DNA of 64,000 nt from Oscillospiraceae bacterium (lineage in GTDB: Bacteria; Bacillota; Clostridia; Oscillospirales; Ruminococcaceae). The stretch lies in assembly GCA_022800935.1 (NCBI GenBank), contig JAAWRH010000009.1:34659-98658 (forward strand), given 5' to 3'. Positions 17,482 through 27,100 of the stretch are shown here, in pieces. Position 1 is the stretch's first letter; each line of letters starts with the position of its first letter. The notes below the pieces were generated by a model that saw only the letters and a program-made list of their open reading frames with translations, made no database searches and was not told the DNA's origin. Position numbers and translations under genes: made by a program.

Positions 17482-20400
17482 TTATTCGTTCATCCCAGTG
17501 TTGGGCAGCTTGCCCTTGGGCCGCCCCCAGACAACCGTTACCCAGGTATCCTTGGCGACAATCCACTCCTCTCCGACCTTCCCGCCTACATCGGTACGGT
17601 TAATAATACGGTAGCCGTCCTCCAGGTCGGCCAGGGTGGTCACATAGAAGACAGGCTTGGTTTCCTCATGGAATCCAGGCTCCACAATTCCAAACTCAAA
17701 GCGGATGTCGGTAACATACTCGTTGGCCGCTAAGTTGAGTGTCTCCCGTCCGCAGTCCAGGGTGTGGGCTGTTTTGCTGGAAAGATTCGACGCCAGCGTC
17801 CGGTAGCGGCTTCTCTGGTTGGTGCGGTAGGCAACGGAATAGGTTAGTCTCTCCGACCAGGTTCCTGTCACAATCTGTCCCAGGCGGACGGCGTCGGTGG
17901 GAAGCTGGTCATGCCAGTAAAATTCATTCAGAGAAACGTTGGAGGCGTTGCGGATTTCTGAGAAGTCATAGGCCATAATATCCCCGGCCATAACCTCCAC
18001 ATTCCCCCGCTTTTCAATGGTCACGTCTACGTCCACGCTCTGGTTCTGGACCTCAAACCTCACAAGGTCTCCGTCCAGTTTCAGTTCGGCGTAGAACACT
18101 TTTCCGTCCAGAAGATAGTATTCCGGCGCTTTCACCTCCTGAATTCCATAGGTTCCCATTGGGAGTTCTTTGGAGATTGCCACCCCTTTTTCATCGGTCG
18201 TTATGGTGTCCACCAGCTCCAGCTTGTCGTTGTAGATTTCAAACCTTGCGCCCTCCAGCAGCGCCCCTGCCTTTGCCTTGGTGATAGGGTTGTCGTTGGC
18301 GGCCTTCTTGGTGATTTGAATCTTGCCGCGCATAGGCTTATTGGGAATCTCCAGCTCCAGGGTTTCCCCGGATTTCAGCTCGATCTCCAGAGGTTCCTCC
18401 GGCAGGACATACCCGTCTGGCGCCTTTATTTCCTTCAAGGTGTATTTCCCTGCGGTCAGCTTGCGGTACAGCTCGATTTTGCCGTCCTTATCGGTGGTAA
18501 ACTCGCCCAGCAGGTTCTTCTTGGCGTCGTACAGCAGGAATCCGGCGTCCTTCAGGGGTTCTCCTGTCTCACTGTCAACCTTTTGGATTTTCAGCGTACA
18601 CAAAGGAATGTTTGTGATTTCTACCCTTGTCGTTTCGCCATCCTTGATTTCAATGGCTTTGGGGGTGGAATCCAAGGTGTAGCCTGTTGGAGCCTTGGTT
18701 TCCTTGAGCCAATACTTTCCGGCGGCCAGCTTTCTGGCAATGGTTATTTCTCCCGCTGCGTTGGTCGTAGAGCTTCCCAGGGGATTCCCCTTCTCGTCGT
18801 AAAGCTGGAACACCGCGCCGGACAGCGGTTTCTTGGTTTCCCGATCCACCTTCTGAACCTTCAATGTTCCAAGGGGTGTATTGGGGATTTCCAGCTCCAG
18901 CGTATCCCCTTCGGGAATCTCAATTTCCAGGGGCTTGCCAAGCAAAGCGTAACCCTCCGGGGCGGTCAGCTCCCGAAGGATATACTTTCCAGCCAGCAGC
19001 TGTCTGGATATCTCAATGATTCCAAACTCGTTGGTGGTATAATCCCCTATGACCTTGTCCCTGCTGTCGGACAGCCGGAACACCGCTCCGGTGAGGGCTT
19101 CCCTTGTCTCGCTGTCAATCTTCTTGATTTTCAAACCGCTCAGGGGGACGTTGGGAATTTCAAGTTCAACCGTTTTCCCAGGCTCCAGCTCAATGGTTCT
19201 TGGATCGCTGTTCAGAACATACCCTTCCGGGGCCTGAATCTCTTTCAAGGTATATTTCCCTGCGGCCAGCTGTCGGGGAAGCTCGATGATTCCCCTGTCG
19301 TCGGTGGTGTATTCACCAAACAATTTCCCGCCCTGATATAAACGGAAGACCGCGCCCATGAGGGGCTGCTGGGTTTTGCTGTCGATTTTGCGGATGCGCA
19401 GGGTGTTCAGCGGAACGTTGGGGACCTCCAGCTCCAGGGTTTCCCCTGCCTTCAGCTCGATTTTCTGGGGATGGCTGTTTAGAACATATCCTTCCGGGGC
19501 CTTTGTTTCCTTTAAGATGTACATTCCGGTGGTCAGCTTCCGGGACAGCTCAAACTGCCCATTGTCGTCGGTGGTATACTCTCCGAGCAAAGTCCCGTTT
19601 TCATTGTAGAGGTGGAATTCCGCCCCGTACAGCGGCGCTTTTGTCTCACTGTCAACCTTGCGGATTTTCAGGCCGCACAGCGGGATGTTGGCAAACTCGA
19701 CAATGATGGTCTCGCCGTCCCTGATTTCAACTGCTTTGGGTTCCGCGTCCAGCGCGTAGCCTGCCGGGGCCTTGGTTTCTTTCAGCCAGTACTTCCCGGC
19801 TGCCAGCGTCCGGGGGATTTCAATCAGACCGGAGCTGTCCGTTGTATAGCTGCCCAGAGGGTTCTTTTTGCCGTCGAACAGCTGGAACACCGCGCCGGAT
19901 AGAGGGGCTTTGGTTTCCTGGTCGATTTTCCTGATTTGCAGCGTTCCCAAGGGAGTGTTGGGTACTTCGATTTCCAGCGTTTCCCCCTCTGGAATCTCAA
20001 TGGTCAGAGGTTTGGAAAGCAGGGAATAGCCCGCTGGAGCCGTTATCTCCTTCAACTGGTACCTGCCCACCGTCAGCTTTTGGGTTATTTCAACAACGCC
20101 CAACTCGTCTGTGGTATAGTCGCCAACAGGCTTATTTTTGCTGTCAAACAGACGGAAAACCGCACCGGGCAGCGGTTCCTTTGTCCCGCTGTCAACCTTC
20201 CGAATTCTCAGGCTGCTCAACGGTACATTGGGAACTTCCAGCTCCAGAGTTTTTCCGGCTTCCAGTTCAATCGTTTTGGACACGTCGTCCAGCACATATC
20301 CTTCCGGCGCTTGGATTTCCTTGAGAACATATTTCCCAGCGGCCAACTGCCGGGGAAATTCAACGATTCCTCTATCGTCTGTCGTGTACTCGCCCAGGAG

Positions 20401-23400
20401 CTTCCCGGTTTGGTTATATAACCGGAACAGCGCCCCGATAAGGGGTTTCTGGGTTTTACTGTCTATCTTGCGGATGCGTAGGGTGGACAGGGGAATATTG
20501 GGTATTTCTACGTTTAGCGTTTCCCCTTCCTTGATTTCAATGGTCTTGCTCATTTCATCCCGGACATACCCGTCCGGCGTTTTTGTCTCTTTGAGGAGAT
20601 ATTTTCCCGCCGTCAGTTTTCGGGTTAGTTCGATGATGCCGTTGTTATCGGTAGAATATTCGCCGAGAAGGTTCCCCTTGGAATCGTAGAGGTGAAACTC
20701 CGCGCCGTACAGGGGTTCTTTGGTTTCGCTGTCGATTTTCTTAATCCGCAGCGTCCCCAGAGACGTGTTGGGAATCTCCAGCTCAAGGGTTTCGTCCGCC
20801 TTGATTTCAATATTTCGAGGGGCGTCGTTTAAAACATAGCCGTCGGGGGCTTTCACTTCCTTCAGCGTGTACCGTCCTTCCTCCAGCTCCTTGGGAAGAT
20901 GGATAATCCCCAAAGCGTCGGTGACATACTCGCCTACAAGTTCGCCCTTGGAATTGAACAGGTGGAACTCCGCGCCTGCCAGGGGCTGCCTGGTTTCACT
21001 GTCGATTTTCCTGATCCGCAGCCTGCCCAGAGGCGTGTTGGGGATTTCCAGCCTGGTGGTTTTCCCCCAGAGCAGGTTTACTTCGTGGACGCTTTTGTCC
21101 AGCACATAGCCGTCTAAGGTTTCTGTCTCCTGAACGAAATAGATTCCCTGCTCCATGCCCGTAAGATGGATTTGTCCCTGCTTGTTGGTGGTATAACTTC
21201 CAAGCTCCCTGCCCATCCGGTCGGAGACCTTGAACCGAACCCCTTCCAGAGGCTGGCGGGTTTCCGCGTCTATCTTCTCGATTTGCAGGTGGGGATAGGG
21301 GTAGTTTTTGTACTCCACCACATTCAACTTGTCTGAAAGGACTTTCACGTTGCGGGGAGCGCTGTCAGGCATATATCCCTCCAGCGTCCGGGTTTCCGTG
21401 ACGACGTACCATCCCTCTTTCAGATCCGGCACAAAGATAAGCCCCGCGCCGTCAGTGACATAGGTTCCCACCGCCTCGTTGTTCAGCTTGGCGATGCGGA
21501 ATTCCACCCCCTTCATGGGCTGGCCGGTGACGGCGTCCACCTTCTTAATCTGCAATCCCGCCAGGGGCTTATCCGCAAATTCCAGGGTGGTCGTGTCATT
21601 TGGTTTCAGGACTGCCGTTTGAGGGGATTTATCCAGGATATACCCGGCAGGGGCCTCCGTCTCATATACGGTGTAGGCTCCCGCCTCCAGGTCGGAGAGG
21701 ACAAAAAAGCCCGCAGAATTGGTGACAAAGTCCCCCACCTGCCGGCCGTCCCCTTTCTCCACTCTGAACTTGGCTCCTCCAAGGGGCTGCTTGGTGGTCC
21801 CGTCTATCTTGCGCACCTGGAGGCCGGGAAGTCGCTTGTTGGTAAACTCCACCAGGGCGGGGATATTGGCCTTGACCTCAATGGTCTGGGGGGTCTGGTC
21901 CAGAAGATACCCCGCCGGGGCCTGGGTTTCCGAGACGATGTAGAATCCGGGCTGCAATTCCGGGATATTCAAAAACCCGTCGGTGCCGGTGGAGAAATCC
22001 CCCACATACTCGCCGTTGGCCTGGGTTACTCTAAAGTGCGCCCCTGCCAGAGGCGCGCCGGTTTCCGCATCCACCTTCCGGATTTGAATAGGGGAGAGTC
22101 TCTTGTTGGATACCTCCAGAATGGCGGGCTTGTTGGCTTCAATCCGGACTGTGTAAGGCACATTGTTCAGGAGATATCCATCCGGTTCCTTGATCTCACG
22201 AACTACCACATAGTCCACATTCAGGTTATCTACGGTGAAAAATCCGGTTCGATCTGTGGAATACTCTCCCAGAAACTCGCCGCCCACTGTCTCCAGCCGG
22301 AATTTGGCTCCCGCCAGGGGTTCTCCCGTGTCCGTGTCCACCTTCTTCACCTGGAGCTGGGCCTTGCGGTCGTTGGTGAATTCCAACGTGGTGAGCTGGC
22401 CCCAGACAAATTCCACGTCTCGCGGCAATTCATCTAAAATATATCCTTCCAGGGTGTCGATCTCCCGGACGGTGTACCATCCCGGCTGGAGGTTATCCAC
22501 CAGGATAGAGCCTTGGGCGTCGGTCTTAAACTCGCCTATGGTCCGCCCGGCCTTTTCCGATACCCGGAAGGATACCCCCTCCATAGGCTCCTTGGTCAGG
22601 CTGTCGATCTTCTTGATATGCAGCCCCGACATGGCCTTGTCCTCAAACTGGACGATGGCGGGGGAGTCGTATTTCAGTTCTACTGTTTTTGGAGTTTCGT
22701 CCAAAATGTAATTGAGGGGCGGCTTGACCTCCTTCACCAAATAGAACCCAGGCTCAATGCCGGTGACAGTGGCATAGCCGTTTCTGCCGGTGATGTATTC
22801 TCCCACGTGTTCGCCGTTCACCTTCTCCACCAGGAAGGTTGCTCCCGCCAGGGGTTCCCCGGTGTGGAAATCCACCTTATAGATAAGCAACGGATTTTTT
22901 GGGGTGTTTGTAAAAGCTACCTCGGTGGTCTTGCCCCATTCCACCAGAGCTTCCTTCTGCTGGGTGTCGATGAGGTACCCGTCTAATGTCCGAATCTCCC
23001 GAATCACATAGAGCTGCGGCTCGATGTTGGGGAGGAAAATCTCTCCACCCGCATCGGTGCGGTATTCGCCCAGCGTTTTCCCCTGCTTGACGCTGACCTC
23101 AAAGGTGACGCCCTGCATGGGCTGTTTGGTGACGGAATCTGTTTTCAAAATGCGGAGGGAAGGCTTCGCCTTGTTCTTTATGACAATCTCCGTATCCTGA
23201 TCGGCCTTGACCTCAATGTAATGGGGCGTCTGGTCCAGGATATGGGTTTCCGGGGTGCGCTGCTCCGTTACAATGTACCAGCCTGGGTCCGCGTGCTCCA
23301 AAACAAACACGCCGTCCGCCCCGGTGGTGACATCTTGGTATTCTTTAGCTCCCTCTTTGGTGATGCGGAGGGTAACGCCTGCAATGCCATTTCCTGTCTG

Positions 23401-26115
23401 CTCGTCCACCTTGCGGATGGTGAGGTTGGGTTTCCGATGGTTGTTAATCCGCAAAATAGTGGTTTCCCCAGCTTTGGTCTGGATGTTGCGGATTTGATCG
23501 TCCAGAATGTAATTGGTGGGGCTGCGGATTTCCTGAACCGTGTACCAATCTTCTTCCAGATTTTCAATGAGGACAGTTCCGTCCGCTCCGGTGGTAAATT
23601 CCTTGTACTCGGCGCTGTCCTTGAGGGAAACGCGAAATACCGCGCCCTCCAGCTTTTTGCCGGTCACTTCATCGATCTTTTCAATGAGAAGCTTGGGCTT
23701 CGGTTTATTCTGGAAAATGACGGTGACATTGTTCTGTACCGCGTCGGGCCGGACCATGACCGTCTGCACATTGTTTTCCGAGAGCAGGTATCCGTAGGGC
23801 GGCTGGGCCTCTACAATGGTGTAATACTGGCCCGATTCCAGCTTGGGAACAACCACCACGCCGTTTTCGTTGGTTTCAAAGTCGCCGATAAAGGCCAGGG
23901 GGTCCTCGTGGCTGCCCTTGTAGACCTTGAACACAGCCCCCTGTAAGCCCTTGTCGTTGGTGGAGTCCACCTTCTTAATGGTGAGGCCGCTCCAGGGTTC
24001 GTTTTCAAAGACAACCTCTACCGCCTCTGTATTCCCCTCAAAGACGCTGACGTTGTGGACAACATCTGTGGGAAGGTAGTACTGGGGCGGTGACTGCTCC
24101 TCCACCCGGTACTCGCCGGGGATGAGACCGGAGAATACGGTGCGCCCGTCCGCTCCGGTGGTCTGGGTGTAGCTAATATTTTGTTCGTATGGCGGGGTGT
24201 GGGCGCGAAGCAATGTGATTTTAATGATTGCTCCTGCCAGAGTTTGGCCTGTCTGGGCGTCCTTCTTGATAACAATAAGCTGCGCCCTCTTGTCGTTGGG
24301 GACATCCAGAACCTTCTGTTCTCCCCGCATAACGGTGACGTCGTAGGTGTTCTTGGCGTTCATAGAGTAGCCTGCCGGGGCGGAAAGCTCCTCCACAATT
24401 AAGGCCCCTGCCGCTGGCAGGTCGATGTGGATTTTGCCGCTGCCGTCTGTGGTTTCCGTCCAGGTCTGGGCAGAAACGTTGGGGTCGGCGTAGCGGATGC
24501 GGAAGGACGCTCCTTCCAAAGCTACCCCCTTATTTCCGGTTTCGTGTTTGTAGACTTCCAGAGAGCAGGCTTCGGGGTAGTTCACAAAGCCTACTTCTAC
24601 GATGTTGATGGTATCGTTTGCGGTAACAGTAACCGTTTTTGGCTCGCTGTCTTTGACGTAGCCGGAAGGAGCTGTAACTTCGGTGACGGTAACGTCCACC
24701 GAGGTTTCTCCTTCTGGAATTGGGATGACTATGGTTTTCCCTCCATAGGGGATGTCCACTGCCTCGTTGACGTACCCCTCGCATTCTACCTTGAATACCG
24801 CTCCCCCAAGGGGAAGATTGGTGTCCCCGTCGTACTTGACGATGGTCAGGTAACCCAGGCTGGGTTCCGGGGTTTCCGGCGCGGGGTCCTCTTTCGGAGG
24901 GATGAAATTCTGGGTAAAAGCCATGTACCCGTCTGCCGGAATGCCTTGGGTTTCGTCGTAGGTGGCCTTCTCCTGCTGGGAGGAGGCCCAAAAGATGAGG
25001 CCGCAGCCCTCCCCGCCCTTGTGCCATTCCACAAAGGAGTCCTCATCCGGTTCGCTGGGGGAATCTACAGTCAGGGTATTTCCGCTGACGTTAAACTGGA
25101 ACGGAGCGCGTGTCTGGAAGTCCTCGGCCTTGAGGGTGACGTTGGAGTTGGTGTTCTCCAGGTCGATGCTCCAGCTGCCGCCGTTGTCGGTCATCTCGTG
25201 GATGGTGGGATTCTGGGGGTCCTTGCTCATGAAGCTTGGAATCTCCCCTAACGACTCCATCTCCGAGCGGATTTGCTCATAGTAGCCGCCCAGCCTGCCG
25301 GAGTTGGCGGCGATAACCGCGCTGTAGACGCTGCCGGAACGGGGGGACTGGTTCAGGCATATCTCCCAGATAATGGCCTGGGCCGCGTAGTATTTATCCG
25401 CGTTTCCCACAGTTGTGCAGCAGGACGCTGCCTTGGCGATCTCCTTTTTCTGGGTGTCGCTCAGGCCGTTGTAGTCCAGGCTCCCGGTGGAGACGCTGCC
25501 GTTGGTGGTGTTGAACCGGGCTGGCTCCACGCAGTACACCGCTTTCCCGTCCGATGTGAACATGGTGTATGCGTTATACGGGCTGCCGCCGTTAAAGGGG
25601 TAGGCGTGGCTCAGCCCTGTGATTTTCTGGATGTACACGGTGATGCTTCCGGGGTTGGCCCTGGCCTTCCGCATACCGGAGGATGTTCCGGAACCGCTCC
25701 GAACCATCTCAAAGGTGAACACGTCCGGAGGGTCCAGGCCGGAGGTACCCGTTACCGGTTCATCCGGCAAGGGGGCGTCTCCTTCTTTGGGAACGGTTTC
25801 TCCCTCTGTTTCTGCCGGTGTATTTTCCGGAGTTTGTTCCGGCTGCTGGATGTCGCTTTCAGAAGGAGCTTTTTCAAAATCGGAACTGTTTTTGTCTGAA
25901 TTTTCTTCTCCGAAAGTATCTTCCCATGTGAGGGAATCTTCCTCATTGTCCCACAGGGGAGGGGCTTCCTCCGGCGTGTCGAATAGGTTTCCCTCTTCAT
26001 ATCCCGACAGGTCTTCCAAACTGCCGAAATCCTCAAAGGCGTATACAGGCATAGCGGAGCTGGCCAGCATAACCGCCGCCATGAGGAGCGAGAGTATTCT
26101 TGATAGCTTCTTCAT
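17482..26115 (-). CDS. Giant thioester/Cna-B repeat surface adhesin with C-terminal LPNTG (2,877 aa)
   Basis: A secreted protein. Residues 1-26 form a signal peptide ending VYA, and an acidic Pro-rich stalk follows. A thioester domain at about 150-330 has the reactive Cys in AVYCVEPAR and the Gln in AAQAIIWEICLNQ, predicted to bond covalently to host amines. From about 420 to 2690 I count 25 Cna-B/SpaA domains of about 90 residues, each with an I-K-K/R-V-D lysine strand, an E-x-x-A-P-x-G-Y acidic strand and a late Asn, the set needed for isopeptide bonds. A beta-rich domain precedes the end, KLPNTGMNE. No hydrophobic segment or basic tail follows LPNTG, which is odd for a sortase substrate. 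A sortase gene lies 1 kb upstream. Confidence 0.93.
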   Translation of the reverse strand: MKKLSRILSLLMAAVMLASSAMPVYAFEDFGSLEDLSGYEEGNLFDTPEEAPPLWDNEEDSLTWEDTFGEENSDKNSSDFEKAPSESDIQQPEQTPENTPAETEGETVPKEGDAPLPDEPVTGTSGLDPPDVFTFEMVRSGSGTSSGMRKARANPGSITVYIQKITGLSHAYPFNGGSPYNAYTMFTSDGKAVYCVEPARFNTTNGSVSTGSLDYNGLSDTQKKEIAKAASCCTTVGNADKYYAAQAIIWEICLNQSPRSGSVYSAVIAANSGRLGGYYEQIRSEMESLGEIPSFMSKDPQNPTIHEMTDNGGSWSIDLENTNSNVTLKAEDFQTRAPFQFNVSGNTLTVDSPSEPDEDSFVEWHKGGEGCGLIFWASSQQEKATYDETQGIPADGYMAFTQNFIPPKEDPAPETPEPSLGYLTIVKYDGDTNLPLGGAVFKVECEGYVNEAVDIPYGGKTIVIPIPEGETSVDVTVTEVTAPSGYVKDSEPKTVTVTANDTINIVEVGFVNYPEACSLEVYKHETGNKGVALEGASFRIRYADPNVSAQTWTETTDGSGKIHIDLPAAGALIVEELSAPAGYSMNAKNTYDVTVMRGEQKVLDVPNDKRAQLIVIKKDAQTGQTLAGAIIKITLLRAHTPPYEQNISYTQTTGADGRTVFSGLIPGEYRVEEQSPPQYYLPTDVVHNVSVFEGNTEAVEVVFENEPWSGLTIKKVDSTNDKGLQGAVFKVYKGSHEDPLAFIGDFETNENGVVVVPKLESGQYYTIVEAQPPYGYLLSENNVQTVMVRPDAVQNNVTVIFQNKPKPKLLIEKIDEVTGKKLEGAVFRVSLKDSAEYKEFTTGADGTVLIENLEEDWYTVQEIRSPTNYILDDQIRNIQTKAGETTILRINNHRKPNLTIRKVDEQTGNGIAGVTLRITKEGAKEYQDVTTGADGVFVLEHADPGWYIVTEQRTPETHILDQTPHYIEVKADQDTEIVIKNKAKPSLRILKTDSVTKQPMQGVTFEVSVKQGKTLGEYRTDAGGEIFLPNIEPQLYVIREIRTLDGYLIDTQQKEALVEWGKTTEVAFTNTPKNPLLIYKVDFHTGEPLAGATFLVEKVNGEHVGEYITGRNGYATVTGIEPGFYLVKEVKPPLNYILDETPKTVELKYDSPAIVQFEDKAMSGLHIKKIDSLTKEPMEGVSFRVSEKAGRTIGEFKTDAQGSILVDNLQPGWYTVREIDTLEGYILDELPRDVEFVWGQLTTLEFTNDRKAQLQVKKVDTDTGEPLAGAKFRLETVGGEFLGEYSTDRTGFFTVDNLNVDYVVVREIKEPDGYLLNNVPYTVRIEANKPAILEVSNKRLSPIQIRKVDAETGAPLAGAHFRVTQANGEYVGDFSTGTDGFLNIPELQPGFYIVSETQAPAGYLLDQTPQTIEVKANIPALVEFTNKRLPGLQVRKIDGTTKQPLGGAKFRVEKGDGRQVGDFVTNSAGFFVLSDLEAGAYTVYETEAPAGYILDKSPQTAVLKPNDTTTLEFADKPLAGLQIKKVDAVTGQPMKGVEFRIAKLNNEAVGTYVTDGAGLIFVPDLKEGWYVVTETRTLEGYMPDSAPRNVKVLSDKLNVVEYKNYPYPHLQIEKIDAETRQPLEGVRFKVSDRMGRELGSYTTNKQGQIHLTGMEQGIYFVQETETLDGYVLDKSVHEVNLLWGKTTRLEIPNTPLGRLRIRKIDSETRQPLAGAEFHLFNSKGELVGEYVTDALGIIHLPKELEEGRYTLKEVKAPDGYVLNDAPRNIEIKADETLELEIPNTSLGTLRIKKIDSETKEPLYGAEFHLYDSKGNLLGEYSTDNNGIIELTRKLTAGKYLLKETKTPDGYVRDEMSKTIEIKEGETLNVEIPNIPLSTLRIRKIDSKTQKPLIGALFRLYNQTGKLLGEYTTDDRGIVEFPRQLAAGKYVLKEIQAPEGYVLDDVSKTIELEAGKTLELEVPNVPLSSLRIRKVDSGTKEPLPGAVFRLFDSKNKPVGDYTTDELGVVEITQKLTVGRYQLKEITAPAGYSLLSKPLTIEIPEGETLEIEVPNTPLGTLQIRKIDQETKAPLSGAVFQLFDGKKNPLGSYTTDSSGLIEIPRTLAAGKYWLKETKAPAGYALDAEPKAVEIRDGETIIVEFANIPLCGLKIRKVDSETKAPLYGAEFHLYNENGTLLGEYTTDDNGQFELSRKLTTGMYILKETKAPEGYVLNSHPQKIELKAGETLELEVPNVPLNTLRIRKIDSKTQQPLMGAVFRLYQGGKLFGEYTTDDRGIIELPRQLAAGKYTLKEIQAPEGYVLNSDPRTIELEPGKTVELEIPNVPLSGLKIKKIDSETREALTGAVFRLSDSRDKVIGDYTTNEFGIIEISRQLLAGKYILRELTAPEGYALLGKPLEIEIPEGDTLELEIPNTPLGTLKVQKVDRETKKPLSGAVFQLYDEKGNPLGSSTTNAAGEITIARKLAAGKYWLKETKAPTGYTLDSTPKAIEIKDGETTRVEITNIPLCTLKIQKVDSETGEPLKDAGFLLYDAKKNLLGEFTTDKDGKIELYRKLTAGKYTLKEIKAPDGYVLPEEPLEIELKSGETLELEIPNKPMRGKIQITKKAANDNPITKAKAGALLEGARFEIYNDKLELVDTITTDEKGVAISKELPMGTYGIQEVKAPEYYLLDGKVFYAELKLDGDLVRFEVQNQSVDVDVTIEKRGNVEVMAGDIMAYDFSEIRNASNVSLNEFYWHDQLPTDAVRLGQIVTGTWSERLTYSVAYRTNQRSRYRTLASNLSSKTAHTLDCGRETLNLAANEYVTDIRFEFGIVEPGFHEETKPVFYVTTLADLEDGYRIINRTDVGGKVGEEWIVAKDTWVTVVWGRPKGKLPNTGMNE
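18602..20760 (-). repeat. Tandem duplication of a four-domain Cna-B block
   Basis: Within the adhesin, domains 16-19 (19682-20760) and 20-23 (18602-19681) are more alike at distance four than to their neighbours: domains 17 and 21 share SKTQ and EIQAPEGYVL, 18 and 22 share a KPLxIEIPEGxTLE end, 19 and 23 share GKYWLKETKAP. Domain 24 resembles 20 and 16. The unit is about 1,080 bp, four times 270. Confidence 0.85.
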
Positions 26116-26234
26116 TTTACGCTTCCCTTCTCTGCGTTAGGCAGATGTTCTTCTGTGCGGCTTACCTGCAGCAGGCACATGACGCCTGCCCCAAACAGCC
26201 CTCCAGTAAAGAGTCCCATTGCAAATAACAGCAT
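26112..26234 (-). CDS. DUF3789-like 40-aa membrane peptide
   Basis: A short ORF with a good ribosome site (GAAAGGAAG nine bases upstream) encoding one hydrophobic, glycine-rich helix (MLLFAMGLFTGGLFGAGVMC) and a polar tail ending KGSVK. The TGA overlaps the adhesin ATG (ATGA), so the two are translationally coupled. Its size, glycine-rich helix and MCLLQVxR ending resemble DUF3789 peptides found on Bacillota ICEs. Function is unknown; a role in adhesin membrane targeting is only a guess from coupling. Confidence 0.72.
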   Translation of the reverse strand: MLLFAMGLFTGGLFGAGVMCLLQVSRTEEHLPNAEKGSVK

Positions 26235-26269
26235 CTCAAATCTTCCTTTCGTTTTTGGTTTTTATATGC

Positions 26270-26302
26270 AAAAAGGGCAGCCACAATTTCTTGTGGCTGC
26301 CC
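26270..26302 (-). terminator. Rho-independent terminator after the CAP protein gene
   Basis: GGGCAGCCACA and TGTGGCTGCCC pair around a six-base loop, followed on the minus strand by TTTTT. It separates the CAP gene from the DUF3789-adhesin unit. Confidence 0.85.
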
Positions 26303-26338
26303 TTGGATTGGTTATATGGGTTTTATTTTGTTTGTTGG

Positions 26339-27052
26339 CTATTTGGCGAATAACTCCAGTACTGCAATTCCCGTACCTGCCGGGGTTTCTCCCCAGGACA
26401 CTCCGATCCCCACATATTTGTGGCCGGGGTTGAGCAGGTTCTCCCGGTGGGATTTGCCCGCAAGGAACCCGTTGACAATGGCCTCCGGGCTTTGGGCGGT
26501 TGACATGATAATCTCCCCGGTACAGGTCAGGTCAGTGTCATACTCCTTGAAGATGGTGTCCGCTGTGCTCCCGTCCGGGCGGATGTGGGTCATCTTCCCC
26601 TTGTTCTCATCCTTCCGGGCCTGGGCCATCTCGCTTAGGGTTGGGTTCAGCTCCAGAGGCGGCGCTCCCGCTTCCACCCTCGCCTCGTTGGTCAGGCGGA
26701 GGACTTCCTCCGCGAAGCTTTCCAGCGTGTAGGGGAACTCCTCCGTATCCTGCGGGATTTGACCTGTGATGTTCTTACCTTCGTTCTGTACCTCTGGTGA
26801 AGTCTGGACTGCGGTTTCTTTTTTCTTCACCACAACCCGTATCTTCTTTTTGGGCTGTGCCGAAATTTGAAACTGTGGAGCGCTTTCTTCCCTCTGCTGC
26901 TCTGGCCTTGGAGCCGGGGGAGGGCTGTTTTTCTGGGATTCTCCCACGTACACCGCCTCTATGCTGAAAATTTCCTCCGCCGCGTAAACCGGGGCTGCTG
27001 TACCCACTGCCAACAACGCCGCTAATAGGATCGCCATTCCTTTTTGTTTCAT
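26339..27052 (-). CDS. Secreted CAP (SCP/PR-1) domain protein (237 aa)
   Basis: A signal peptide (KGMAILLAALLAVGTAAPVYA) leads into a Pro/Lys-rich linker of about 90 residues and then a CAP domain with LRLTNEARVEAGAPPLELNPTL, MTHIRPDGS and HRENLLNPGHKYVGIGV. The cavity residues usual for the family (His in MTH, Glu in TGE, His in GH) are present. Bacterial CAP proteins are extracellular and mostly uncharacterised. It follows the sortase in the surface module and is itself without an anchor, so it is probably released or held by other proteins. Confidence 0.9.
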   Translation of the reverse strand: MKQKGMAILLAALLAVGTAAPVYAAEEIFSIEAVYVGESQKNSPPPAPRPEQQREESAPQFQISAQPKKKIRVVVKKKETAVQTSPEVQNEGKNITGQIPQDTEEFPYTLESFAEEVLRLTNEARVEAGAPPLELNPTLSEMAQARKDENKGKMTHIRPDGSTADTIFKEYDTDLTCTGEIIMSTAQSPEAIVNGFLAGKSHRENLLNPGHKYVGIGVSWGETPAGTGIAVLELFAK

Positions 27053-27100
27053 GGGATCGCCTCCTTCTGCCTATACAATACCAGCAAAGGGGAGGGAAAG

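Noticed and set aside
17739..25899. Many long plus-strand ORFs opposite the adhesin
   Set aside because: They are mirror images of a GC-rich repeated coding sequence and recur with each Cna-B repeat.
17482..26115. CRISPR array suspicion from regular 270-bp periodicity
   Set aside because: The periodicity is protein-coding Cna-B repetition, with no short identical repeats or spacers.
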